Of a DNA stretch of 26,307 nt, positions 1 through 7,217 are shown piece by piece. The stretch is taken from IMG/VR virus record IMGVR_UViG_3300044960_000076, positions 1 through 26,307 of that record; one strand, given 5' to 3'. This stretch comes from a virus. Within the stretch, counting starts at the first letter, position 1, and each line of letters begins with the position of its first letter. Position numbers and translations under genes: made by a program. Below the pieces are notes generated by a model. That model had not been told where the DNA came from and searched no databases. It was given only the letters and a program-made list of their open reading frames with translations.

Positions 1-125
1 CTGGCACCATCATTCCGAGCGTCGCCCTTGTGACGGCGGCTGCTGCGATCGTGAAAGCTGGCTCTTACTTCCGCGTGCAACGAATTGGGCCGACGGGCGC
101 TCTCGCGATTGGAGCCTGGAGCTAA
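1..125 (+). CDS. 3' end of an unidentified phage protein (partial)
   Basis: An open frame enters from the left edge and stops with TAA at 123-125, leaving 40 visible residues that include a VTAAAAIVKAGSYFRVQ stretch and end in IGAWS. The next gene starts three bases after the stop, so it belongs to the same co-transcribed virion gene run. From its position just before the adaptor and nozzle genes it is probably a capsid-associated or other structural protein, but the fragment is too short to assign to a family. The 5' end lies outside the window. Confidence 0.6.
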   Translation, partial: GTIIPSVALVTAAAAIVKAGSYFRVQRIGPTGALAIGAWS

Positions 126-128
126 GCA

Positions 129-926
129 ATGGGTGCAATAGCCTTACAGTCCGGGACCGGACGCATCGCACTACAAAGCGGCACAGGCGTGATCCTGCTG
201 CCGAGCGATCCAGGTCCGGGGCGGCCTGATCCTGGCCGCATCACGCAGTTCCGCAGCTCCTTGCAAATCCTAGGCATGACCTATGGTTCGTTTGCGGGGC
301 GGACGGGCGGGGGGACCTTCTTTGCATCCCTCTCAGACACCGTGGCGCTCAATGAAGCTCTTGCGAAGCTGGCAGCTGTACGGGAAGCTGAGACTGTCTC
401 ACTTGTTGAGGCCTTCGCCAGGATCGCGCAAATCTTTCGCGGTGACACTGTTGCCTTTACTGAAGGTCTAGCTGCGCTACGCACAAGAGTCGCCAGCTTG
501 GCAGACACGGTAGGCTTGACCGAAGCTCTCCAGACCACCAAAGTATCACTTCTCAACCTTGCTGAGAGCGTCGGTCTTAGCGAGAGCTTTGTTAAGAGTG
601 TTAATCGCGGCGTGGCTGAGAGTGTGGTTCTGGCCGAAGGCTACATCAAAGCCGTGAATCGCTCTTTGGCTGAGAGTGTGAGCTTCGCAGAGTCCAGGTT
701 GCTAAGCTTGGCTCGAACATTCACAGACACCATAGGCCTGACGGAGTCGCTGAGCGCTACCAAGGTGACTGCGGTCGCTGGCGCGGACACGGTCACATTT
801 ACTGAGAACCTAAGTGCCACAATCATCCCTAGCGGGAGCTTTCAGCCAACGTTCTACAAGCCTCTGACTTGTTTGTATCGCAAGAATTGGAATTACTTGA
901 ACGGTCCCTATACCCCATATCAGTGA
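129..926 (+). CDS. Virion-region protein with nine 18-20-residue repeats
   Basis: 265 residues; function not recognised. The start ATG follows a GGAG at 118-121 by 7 bases. Residues 1-20 contain a short duplicated IALQSGTG unit. Residues 69-228 hold nine copies of a ten-residue unit of pattern [AGST]-[DE]-[ST]-[VI]-x-[LF]-x-E-[AGS]-x, starting at residues 69, 87, 105, 125, 145, 163, 181, 199 and 219, so every 18 or 20 residues. The tail (residues 232-265) is aromatic-rich with paired N/Y/W residues. Such short periodic repeats suggest an elongated fibrous or oligomeric structural protein, which is inference. It sits between an unknown virion gene and a gene preceding the head-tail adaptor. 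No signal peptide or membrane segment is seen. Confidence 0.85.
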   Translation: MGAIALQSGTGRIALQSGTGVILLPSDPGPGRPDPGRITQFRSSLQILGMTYGSFAGRTGGGTFFASLSDTVALNEALAKLAAVREAETVSLVEAFARIAQIFRGDTVAFTEGLAALRTRVASLADTVGLTEALQTTKVSLLNLAESVGLSESFVKSVNRGVAESVVLAEGYIKAVNRSLAESVSFAESRLLSLARTFTDTIGLTESLSATKVTAVAGADTVTFTENLSATIIPSGSFQPTFYKPLTCLYRKNWNYLNGPYTPYQ

Positions 927-938
927 TAGGAGGTTTTT

Positions 939-1415
939 GTGAGTTGGACACTTGAAAGATTCATGCGCGAATGTAAGAAGTTTGATCCGCTACTGCGGGC
1001 CAGACTGTCGTACTCAGACCCTTCCATCTACATCATCGAGCGCAAATGCCGACGTGAGTCGCCATGTTTGCGTAAGCCTTTGGAGCGCAGGGGTTGGGAT
1101 GCTTGGGTGCAAGATCGAGATGGTTATGTTGAGGTAATGCGCGTGAGGCGTGAGCTGCTTGGCCATCAAGTGTTTCTAGAACTCCGCGCTCATGATATGT
1201 GGCAGTATCGGGGTGCTGGCTACTATGCAGATATGCTGGAAGAGCAAGAGCGTCAGGAACAGGCCCGGCTTGAGCGCGAGCAGAGCGACTACTTGCAATC
1301 GCTTAGTGAGGAAGCCTACGATCGTGGGATGGTAATGCAAGGAGATGTGGTTTCAGGATTTCATTCTAAGGTAGGTGGTTATGAACCTGGCACAACTCAA
1401 GACGCAGTTGCGTGA
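939..1415 (+). CDS. Hypothetical virion-region protein, charged C-terminal helix
   Basis: 158 residues, family not recognised. It begins with GTG; an AGGAGG at 928-933 lies 5 bases upstream and decides this start. The N-terminal half is basic and mixed alpha/beta, with a WDAWVQDRDGYVEVMRV segment around residues 53-69. Residues about 98-120 are rich in E/Q/R (EEQERQEQARLEREQ) and likely form a helix or short coiled coil. The last 35 bases overlap the adaptor gene, implying translational coupling. Position between the repeat protein and the adaptor suggests a role in head completion or connector assembly, but nothing in the sequence proves it. Confidence 0.8.
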   Translation: MSWTLERFMRECKKFDPLLRARLSYSDPSIYIIERKCRRESPCLRKPLERRGWDAWVQDRDGYVEVMRVRRELLGHQVFLELRAHDMWQYRGAGYYADMLEEQERQEQARLEREQSDYLQSLSEEAYDRGMVMQGDVVSGFHSKVGGYEPGTTQDAVA

Positions 1416-2358
1416 TCTGCTAACAGCTGGTGGCGGGCAAAACACTGCAACTAGCAAGGATGACTTCTGGAGCGAGAGCGAGCTGGGCACTTACATCAAC
1501 ATGGCCCAGCAGGAAGTCTACAAGATCATCAGGCGCGCGAGGAGCGACTACTTCACTCGCATCTTGCGCAGCACAGACTCTCCACTGGTGATTAGTGGCC
1601 AACTGTTTGATCCGGCGTCGCTGGCGTGGGTCGCCGGCCAGGGCAACTACACACTCCCACCGGACTTTGTGCGCATGAAACTCATCACTGATTTGAGTAT
1701 TGACAACGTGCGGTTGATTGGGAGTGATATTGCGAGGAATGAGTTCCGAGTCATTATGCAGATGTCTGGTGGCAACACGGCCAGGGAGTTCTTGTATGAT
1801 ATTCTTGGGGTACGCACTCTTGTAATACGCCCAATCCCCGACACTGAGCGCCAATTCGAGTTCATTTATGAGAAGATGCTAGACCCTTTGAGGGACTGGT
1901 CCACTGGTAACGTGAGCGTTGTGAATGGCAACAACACAGTGACGTTTAGTGGGATAACTGACATTCGGACGGTCTTTGTTCCTGGCGACGAGCTGATCGT
2001 GGGCACGTCCACAGCGCAAGCTACACCAGACCCAGACACGGTGTATCCAGTGATTAAGTCTCTCGACTCCCCAACCCAAGCCACACTAGCGAACGTCTAT
2101 AGCGGTGCAACGCAGTCTGGTGTCAAGTTCACAGTGTCGAGTGTGTCTGAAATCCCCAAGCACCACCACTATCTCTTGGTAGCAAAAGCTGCGGTGTATG
2201 CTTTCAAGAAGGGCACCAATCCATCCTCAGACGCCGCAGCGCTTTGGCAAGCGGAGTTTGATTCTATGATACCTAGTTTGGTGAATGATGTAGAGACGCG
2301 CCAAGGCTCAGACATCGAGACCACGATGCCTTATTTGGAGGACATCTACGATGCCTAG
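1381..2358 (+). CDS. Putative head-tail adaptor protein
   Basis: 325 residues from ATG 1381. An in-frame GTG at 1375 exists, but AAGG at 1368-1371 is correctly spaced only for the ATG. The N-terminus (MNLAQLKTQLRDLL, then FWSESELGTYINMAQQEVY) has the helical pattern of phage adaptor proteins of the SU10/T7-gp11 type, which bind the portal ring and receive the nozzle. The middle carries a beta-rich insertion (residues about 180-250). The gene overlaps its upstream neighbour by 35 bases and the nozzle gene by 8. Its position immediately before a nozzle-like protein matches short-tailed phage order. The adaptor call rests on this pattern and synteny, not on a database match. Confidence 0.65.
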   Translation: MNLAQLKTQLRDLLTAGGGQNTATSKDDFWSESELGTYINMAQQEVYKIIRRARSDYFTRILRSTDSPLVISGQLFDPASLAWVAGQGNYTLPPDFVRMKLITDLSIDNVRLIGSDIARNEFRVIMQMSGGNTAREFLYDILGVRTLVIRPIPDTERQFEFIYEKMLDPLRDWSTGNVSVVNGNNTVTFSGITDIRTVFVPGDELIVGTSTAQATPDPDTVYPVIKSLDSPTQATLANVYSGATQSGVKFTVSSVSEIPKHHHYLLVAKAAVYAFKKGTNPSSDAAALWQAEFDSMIPSLVNDVETRQGSDIETTMPYLEDIYDA

Positions 2359-3922
2359 TGCAGACCTCTCCCGCAAGCTGCCAGCTTACGCAGATGTTAT
2401 TTATGATGTTTTGAGCTTTGCTGGCGGGATGAATACTAGGTCATCACAACTCTTTCTAGGCCGGGACTCCTTGTTTGCCTTGCGCAAGGACCAAGCTCCT
2501 CTCATCGTGAACTTGGTTAGGAATTCCAGCGGAGCGTTGCAAACCAGGCCTGGGCGCGTCAAGATCAATAGTGCGCCTGTGGTGCCGCCAGCAGGCGACT
2601 CCGTTATTCGCTCTTTGTTTGAGCTTCGCACTCAGAGCGGTACGAACGTGATATTGATGAATGCTGGTAACACAGTGTACAAGCTGGTTGGCACAACTTG
2701 GACCAGCATTGGCACAGTTGCAACCAACAACCTTCGCATGTTGTGGGCGCAATTCAACGATCTGGCACTTGGCATCAATGGCACGGATGCGATGGTGAGC
2801 TATGATGGGACAACCTTCACGACCGTGACTGGCGCTCCAACCAACGGCTCAGCAATTGCATCGCATAGAAACCGAGTGTGGATTGTAGCTGGCCGCACGC
2901 TTAAATACTCGGCTCTTGGCAACCATGCAGACTGGAGTACTCCCAACAACGCCGGCGCTCTGCCAATCCCAACAACTCGCGGCAGGGGCGGCACGGCACT
3001 TATCTCACTTTGGGACCGGCTTATAGTGTTCACCAGCGATCAGGTGTTTCAGGTGCTTGGCACCGGTCCATCAACCTTCGCCCTCGAACCGATCAACCTC
3101 CAATATGGCCACGAGTTGTCGCCTTATGGAGTGGTAGCAGCTGGGAATGATATTTATTATGGTTCTCAGCGAGGTTGCCACGGGCTTAGCATTGACTACT
3201 CTCAATCTGTGACTGGCGACGTAAGCTACGACTACGTCAGTGGGGTGATTGAACCGACGTGGCAGGATATTGACAAATCCAACCTCTCCAACGTTGTCGC
3301 CGTGCATGATAGTGAGAGGAATCTGTTGATCTATCTTTGCAACCGCAGCGGGACGCAGAATGCAGAAGCGCTAGTTGCAGACTACTACCACCTTGACGCC
3401 AGGGGCCGGCCTACTTGGAGTATCTATGCCAACATGCCTTTCGCTTGTGGCGCTGAGGTCTATTCCATCAACAACACCAAAGAGGTGATCTTTGGTAGTT
3501 ATGATGGCTATGTATATCGACAAGACCCAGATGTCTTCCAGGATGATGGCAGTGACGTTAGTGTGCAGCTTCAGTATGTCACTGATCTAGATTTGCCTGT
3601 CTTTAGCAAGTTGTGGAGGCACATGCTGTTGTTTGCCAGCTCAACCGCCTCAGAAGTCCTGACTGGCAACATTATCTACGACTTTGGTGCATTGGCAAAA
3701 GGTTTTGACGTCAGTCTCGGCGGCGCTCAAGGTGACAGGATCGGTTCGACCTTCACTATTGGTGTGTCGCCTATTGGAACCGCCGACTACCAACAACATC
3801 GAGTGTCAATTGCTGGCCATGGGAGGTTTGCAACTATCTACCTAGCCGGCTCGGTTAGCTCGAAACTTAGCATTGGAGGGATGATATTCTATGCTGGCAT
3901 TAGGCGTGCGATTCATCACTAG
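2351..3922 (+). CDS. Putative tail nozzle / tail-stabilisation protein
   Basis: 523 residues, beta-rich throughout. The N-terminus has the pattern seen in phage nozzle (T7 gp12-like) and stabilisation proteins: a GGMNTRSS motif near residue 25, then a region pairing a ligand-type loop (APLIVNLVRNSSGALQTRPG, about 49-68). This is followed by repeated WD/Kelch-like beta strands with many G-W-S/T turns and a LYV-type propeller texture (for example VWIVAGRTLKYS, DRLIVFTSDQVFQVLG). In known phages this protein forms the distal conical nozzle under the adaptor. It starts inside the adaptor gene (8-base overlap) and its 3' end overlaps the tail fibre gene by 32 bases, so the three genes are translationally linked. 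Confidence 0.65.
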   Translation: MPSADLSRKLPAYADVIYDVLSFAGGMNTRSSQLFLGRDSLFALRKDQAPLIVNLVRNSSGALQTRPGRVKINSAPVVPPAGDSVIRSLFELRTQSGTNVILMNAGNTVYKLVGTTWTSIGTVATNNLRMLWAQFNDLALGINGTDAMVSYDGTTFTTVTGAPTNGSAIASHRNRVWIVAGRTLKYSALGNHADWSTPNNAGALPIPTTRGRGGTALISLWDRLIVFTSDQVFQVLGTGPSTFALEPINLQYGHELSPYGVVAAGNDIYYGSQRGCHGLSIDYSQSVTGDVSYDYVSGVIEPTWQDIDKSNLSNVVAVHDSERNLLIYLCNRSGTQNAEALVADYYHLDARGRPTWSIYANMPFACGAEVYSINNTKEVIFGSYDGYVYRQDPDVFQDDGSDVSVQLQYVTDLDLPVFSKLWRHMLLFASSTASEVLTGNIIYDFGALAKGFDVSLGGAQGDRIGSTFTIGVSPIGTADYQQHRVSIAGHGRFATIYLAGSVSSKLSIGGMIFYAGIRRAIHH

Positions 3923-5186
3923 TTTGTTGGTTTTGTTGTTGGCTACTCCATCCTTGGCCGGTACCATCAGTCGGCCGGCCAAGTCTTTTGGTGGGAATGT
4001 TTGGATCAACGGAGTGGTGCCACAGGCCAGCGATCTGAATGGCGATATTGACACAATCTATAGCGAGTTTAATGGCAATATCTCAGATGCCAATATCAGT
4101 ACCAGTGCGTCTATTGCGCCGACAAAGATCAACCCTGATGGGTTCACAGTCAACATCAGAACCGTCAACACCCAGCCCTGCACAACGTTGGAGGAGTCTG
4201 ACCAGCCGGCAGACTCCAAACGTTGGGCCTTGTGTTCGGTTGGGGGAGAGTTTCGAGTCTCAACTTATAGCGACGCCGGCAGCCCTCAAGCTAACTGGCT
4301 CGCAATCAACCGGGCTAATGGAGGATTCCAGCTAGGTGGCGCCAGCGGGACCAACACAGTTAACGGGGCAACCACCTTCAACCATGCGGTGACCTTCCTT
4401 GGGAGCAGTTCGCTAGTACCGACAGGCACCGTGATGATGTTTATGGGAACAACTGCGCCGGTGGGCTGGTTGTTGATGGATGGAGCCACTAATAGTTGCA
4501 CAGGCACTTCTAGCGCCAATGCCAACTTGTGTGCGCAGTTGGTTGGGCTGTTTCCAACCGCCAACTACAAAGGTGCTGCCGCAGGCACGGTGACAGTTGA
4601 TACGGCGAGTGATGAGGTGATTAGTCTTGGTCATGGCAACAGTGTCGGCGACCGAGTGCACTTCAGCACCACTGGAACGTTGCCAGCGCCGCTGGGTGCC
4701 TCTACTGTCTATTGCATCGTGTCAGTGACAACTGATCGCTACAAGATCGGCACGGCTTGTGGAGGCGCGGCGGTTGACATTACGAGTACTGGCAGCGGCA
4801 CACACAGCCACCATTTTAATTTTGTGACGCCAGACGCAAGAGGCAGAAACGTCATTGGGAGTGGAACTGGCGCTGGATTGACAGCAAGAACGATAGGTGC
4901 GACTGGTGGCGAGGAGCAACACCAGTTGCTGGCGTCGGAGTCAGGGCTGCCTGCCCACTCTCACACCATCAATGATCCTGGGCATTCGCACAGCCTCCAA
5001 TCTGGTGAAGAGTTAGCTATTGGAGGTATTCCGGCGCTTCTTAAACAATTCTCCACTAGTAGCACTGCATTCACCAGCACGAATTCCACTGGCATCACTA
5101 TCAACAGCACCGGCCCCCTGAACGCCCCCACCCCCCACAACGTCATGGACCCCTTCATCGTGATGACCTACATCATCAAGCTCTAA
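3891..5186 (+). CDS. Tail fibre / receptor-binding protein with collar domain and N-terminal signal-like segment
   Basis: 431 residues. Residues 1-23 look like a secretory signal: Arg at 7, a hydrophobic stretch ITSLLVLLLATPSLA, and a possible cleavage site after Ala23. GGAGGG about 10 bases upstream supports this ATG rather than a later one. Residues about 176-225 match the phage tail collar domain (PTGTVMMFMGTTAPVGW, then LLMDG). Residues about 226-308 form a beta-sandwich insertion (TVTVDTASDEV, SVGDRVHFSTTGTLP), a module common in phage fibres. The C-terminus has a T4 gp12-like ending: DARGRNVIGSG (315-325), His pairs at 356/358 and 365/367 that could bind metal, and a final HNVMDPFIVMTYIIKL. 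It overlaps the nozzle gene by 32 bases. It likely binds the host surface. Confidence 0.85.
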   Translation: MLALGVRFITSLLVLLLATPSLAGTISRPAKSFGGNVWINGVVPQASDLNGDIDTIYSEFNGNISDANISTSASIAPTKINPDGFTVNIRTVNTQPCTTLEESDQPADSKRWALCSVGGEFRVSTYSDAGSPQANWLAINRANGGFQLGGASGTNTVNGATTFNHAVTFLGSSSLVPTGTVMMFMGTTAPVGWLLMDGATNSCTGTSSANANLCAQLVGLFPTANYKGAAAGTVTVDTASDEVISLGHGNSVGDRVHFSTTGTLPAPLGASTVYCIVSVTTDRYKIGTACGGAAVDITSTGSGTHSHHFNFVTPDARGRNVIGSGTGAGLTARTIGATGGEEQHQLLASESGLPAHSHTINDPGHSHSLQSGEELAIGGIPALLKQFSTSSTAFTSTNSTGITINSTGPLNAPTPHNVMDPFIVMTYIIKL

Positions 5187-5195
5187 GGAGAACTT

Positions 5196-5426
5196 ATGAG
5201 AGTTGACGTTGATACCAAGAACAAATCAATCTCAATCACTCTCGACGACAACGAGTGGAGAGTTGTGACACGAGCCAGCCCAACCGAGCTTCGAGATGTT
5301 CTGGCGAACTATTTCAAAAGCCGAAGCGCAGGGTTGTTGGAGGAAGACCTCCAAGCTATCTCTGCGAAGCTGCGCTCGGCTACTGAGGCCCAAGTGCAAG
5401 CTGTGAAGATGGCGCTTGGGTTGTGA
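5196..5426 (+). CDS. Small hypothetical protein, two-part alpha/beta
   Basis: 76 residues, family not recognised. AAGGAG lies 5-8 bases before ATG and the gene starts 9 bases after the fibre stop. Residues 1-25 predict beta strands (MRVDVDTKNKSISITL), and residues 28-76 predict helices with a pattern of acidic and basic residues (LLEEDLQAISAKLRSATEAQ). Placed between the fibre and the S74 protein, it could be a fibre chaperone or minor virion component, but that is only positional inference. Confidence 0.7.
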   Translation: MRVDVDTKNKSISITLDDNEWRVVTRASPTELRDVLANYFKSRSAGLLEEDLQAISAKLRSATEAQVQAVKMALGL

Positions 5427-5438
5427 GGAGGTGAGCAA

Positions 5439-6452
5439 ATGGGGCTTTTTGGAAGTACAAAGGTTATCATACCTCCCAATCCCACGCTCAGCATGGGGGA
5501 TGTCTCACAAGCTGGCGAAGCAGCCAGGGCTCTAACCGCCCAAACACCTGAGGAGCGCGCGCTGCTGGCCCAGCTTGCGGCAGGCCTGGAGGGGGTTGAC
5601 CTGGGTGTTCTTGATGAGATGGCCGCGCTTCGGGCCAGGGGCGAAAGCCTAGCCGATGTGGATGAGGCCTACATGCGCAGGGCCTACCAACCTGCTTATG
5701 AGCGCCTCATGAACGACTACCAGCTCATGGACAGGCAGCTGATGGAGGACCTCAACGCCAGGGGCATTGCAGCGATTCCTGGCGGGATGAGCGAGCAAGA
5801 AGCCTACCAGCGAATGTTGCTGGCGAGAGATACAAAGGAGGCCTTGGCCAGGAATATTCTTGAAGCCCAGAACCAAGCTGTCCAGCAGAAGCTGGCCCAG
5901 TACAATGCACGCCTGGCTGAGATGAACCAGGCCAACGTGCGTAGGGGGCAGGTCTTCGACCCTTACTATGAGGCTACGGTAGTGCCTGAAGCTGAGCGCA
6001 TGCAGACTAGGGTTGGGGCAGCGAGTAACATCTACAACGCCAGGCTCGGCCACCAAGCCCAGATGCACCAGATCAACACTCAACGCAAGATGGCCGGGCA
6101 ACAGAACATTATGAACGCGATTGGTGCTGGCACTGGGTTGTTGGGTTCTTTGGCGATAGCTGGCGCTATAGCGAGTGACCAAAACGTCAAGAAGGATTTC
6201 TCTCCCCCAAACACTCCTGAACAAGACTTGGAGGAACTCACCTCCATTCCGGTGGCTCGCTGGCGTTACCAATTTGAGAGCGAAGCTGAGCCCATGCACA
6301 CTGGCGGAATGGCACAAGACATGCCACCTGACATCTCGCCTGATGGCAGAAGCGTAGATGTAGTGAGCTATCTTGGCAAAACAACTCAGGCCATAAAGGC
6401 TCTTGCTAAGAAGGTCAACGGGTTTGAACAACTTTTGATGGGAGGTTTGTGA
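5439..6452 (+). CDS. Helical virion protein with C-terminal S74 intramolecular chaperone domain
   Basis: 337 residues; AGGAGG precedes the ATG. Residues 25-220 are almost wholly helical and rich in A, E, Q, R, with long coiled-coil-like stretches. Residues 224-245 form a Gly/Ala hydrophobic segment (NAIGAGTGLLGSLAIAGAIA). From Ser246 the sequence matches the S74 (endosialidase-type) chaperone: S246-D247, Lys251 five residues on (the Ser-Lys dyad spacing known from MYRF), VARWRYQF, HTGGMAQD at 287-294, and a final SVDVVSYLGKTTQAIKALAKKV helix. Such domains trimerise the protein then cleave themselves off at the Ser. They are usually attached to beta-helical fibres; here the partner is helical and lies in the internal-virion-protein region. 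Cleavage before Ser246 would leave a 245-residue product. Confidence 0.85.
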   Translation: MGLFGSTKVIIPPNPTLSMGDVSQAGEAARALTAQTPEERALLAQLAAGLEGVDLGVLDEMAALRARGESLADVDEAYMRRAYQPAYERLMNDYQLMDRQLMEDLNARGIAAIPGGMSEQEAYQRMLLARDTKEALARNILEAQNQAVQQKLAQYNARLAEMNQANVRRGQVFDPYYEATVVPEAERMQTRVGAASNIYNARLGHQAQMHQINTQRKMAGQQNIMNAIGAGTGLLGSLAIAGAIASDQNVKKDFSPPNTPEQDLEELTSIPVARWRYQFESEAEPMHTGGMAQDMPPDISPDGRSVDVVSYLGKTTQAIKALAKKVNGFEQLLMGGL

Positions 6453-6453
6453 G

Positions 6454-6732
6454 ATGGATTACTCGAGACTTATGATGCTGGGCGCAGGGGCTTTGCAGGG
6501 ACTTGGCCAAGGGATGATGAGCCCTGAAATGCGAAATACTTACAATGCCGCCAGCGGAGGCTATGGTGATCTCTATCGAATGGCTAACGCGGCAACAAAC
6601 CTTGAAGACTTGCGCCGGCATGCAACTCGCAGGCTGTCGCCAATGGATGAGGTGGAGGCTTTGAGAGCCAAGAGCATCCGTTCTCGTGCTAACGCTGGCG
6701 CGGCTTATCAAGGTCCTGGGATTGAACGCTAA
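6454..6732 (+). CDS. Small putative virion protein
   Basis: 92 residues, not recognised. The ATG is one base after the stop of the S74 protein, with GGGAGG 8 bases upstream inside that gene. The N-terminus is Gly/Met rich and mildly hydrophobic (LMMLGAGALQGLGQGMM), like the small helical core proteins of podoviruses. The C-terminal half is basic (RRHATRRL, LRAKSIRSRANAG). Its place among the presumed ejection proteins suggests an internal virion or ejection component; this is inference. Confidence 0.7.
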   Translation: MDYSRLMMLGAGALQGLGQGMMSPEMRNTYNAASGGYGDLYRMANAATNLEDLRRHATRRLSPMDEVEALRAKSIRSRANAGAAYQGPGIER

Positions 6733-6750
6733 GAAGGAGGTCTTTTATCC

Positions 6751-7206
6751 ATGATGAATGCTTACGATGCGTTGTTGAGAGCAGCACAGACGAGTCGGGC
6801 CAGGCCTCAAGCCATCCCAGTTCATCACATTCTTGAAGAAAAGCCGAGGCCAACTCCACAAAACCCTCAAGCCACAGTGGTGGTTGGGAGTAATTTGAGG
6901 AATGAGATGGTCAGCAAGCTGGAGGAGTTTGAGGCTAGGGCATCTGACCCCAGTCTCCCTTTCACCGAGCGCCACCAATACCAGCAAGCAATCAATCACT
7001 TGAAGAGAATGATTGCTGATGAAGATGCTTATCATGCGACTCAGAAGGAAAGGGAAGCTGGCGCTATGGCAGGTGCGGATGTTGCAGACCTCGAGGCCGC
7101 TCGTGCCAGAGCAAGAGCTGGCGTGCAGGGCTCTGACATGAGGGGTCTTAGCTTGGAAGAGGCAATGAGGAAGGGATGGCGTCCGCCTAGCCCGCAGGGT
7201 AGGTAA
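6751..7206 (+). CDS. Hypothetical internal-virion-region protein
   Basis: 151 residues, not recognised. AGGAGG at 6735-6740 lies 10 bases from the first of two adjacent ATG codons, so the start may be 6751 or 6754. Residues 1-45 are proline-rich and probably disordered; residues 50-140 are charged helices (VSKLEEFEARASD, ADLEAARARARAG). The C-terminus (RKGWRPPSPQGR) is basic. It lies 12 bases before the giant ejection protein and may be its partner in the virion core, by position only. Confidence 0.75.
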   Translation: MMNAYDALLRAAQTSRARPQAIPVHHILEEKPRPTPQNPQATVVVGSNLRNEMVSKLEEFEARASDPSLPFTERHQYQQAINHLKRMIADEDAYHATQKEREAGAMAGADVADLEAARARARAGVQGSDMRGLSLEEAMRKGWRPPSPQGR

Positions 7207-7217
7207 GGAGGTAACCA

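Noticed and set aside
5649-6431. Long 260-residue open frame on the - strand
   Set aside because: It is antisense to the S74 protein gene, whose motifs and ribosome site are clear; no ribosome site for the antisense frame and no recognisable domain.
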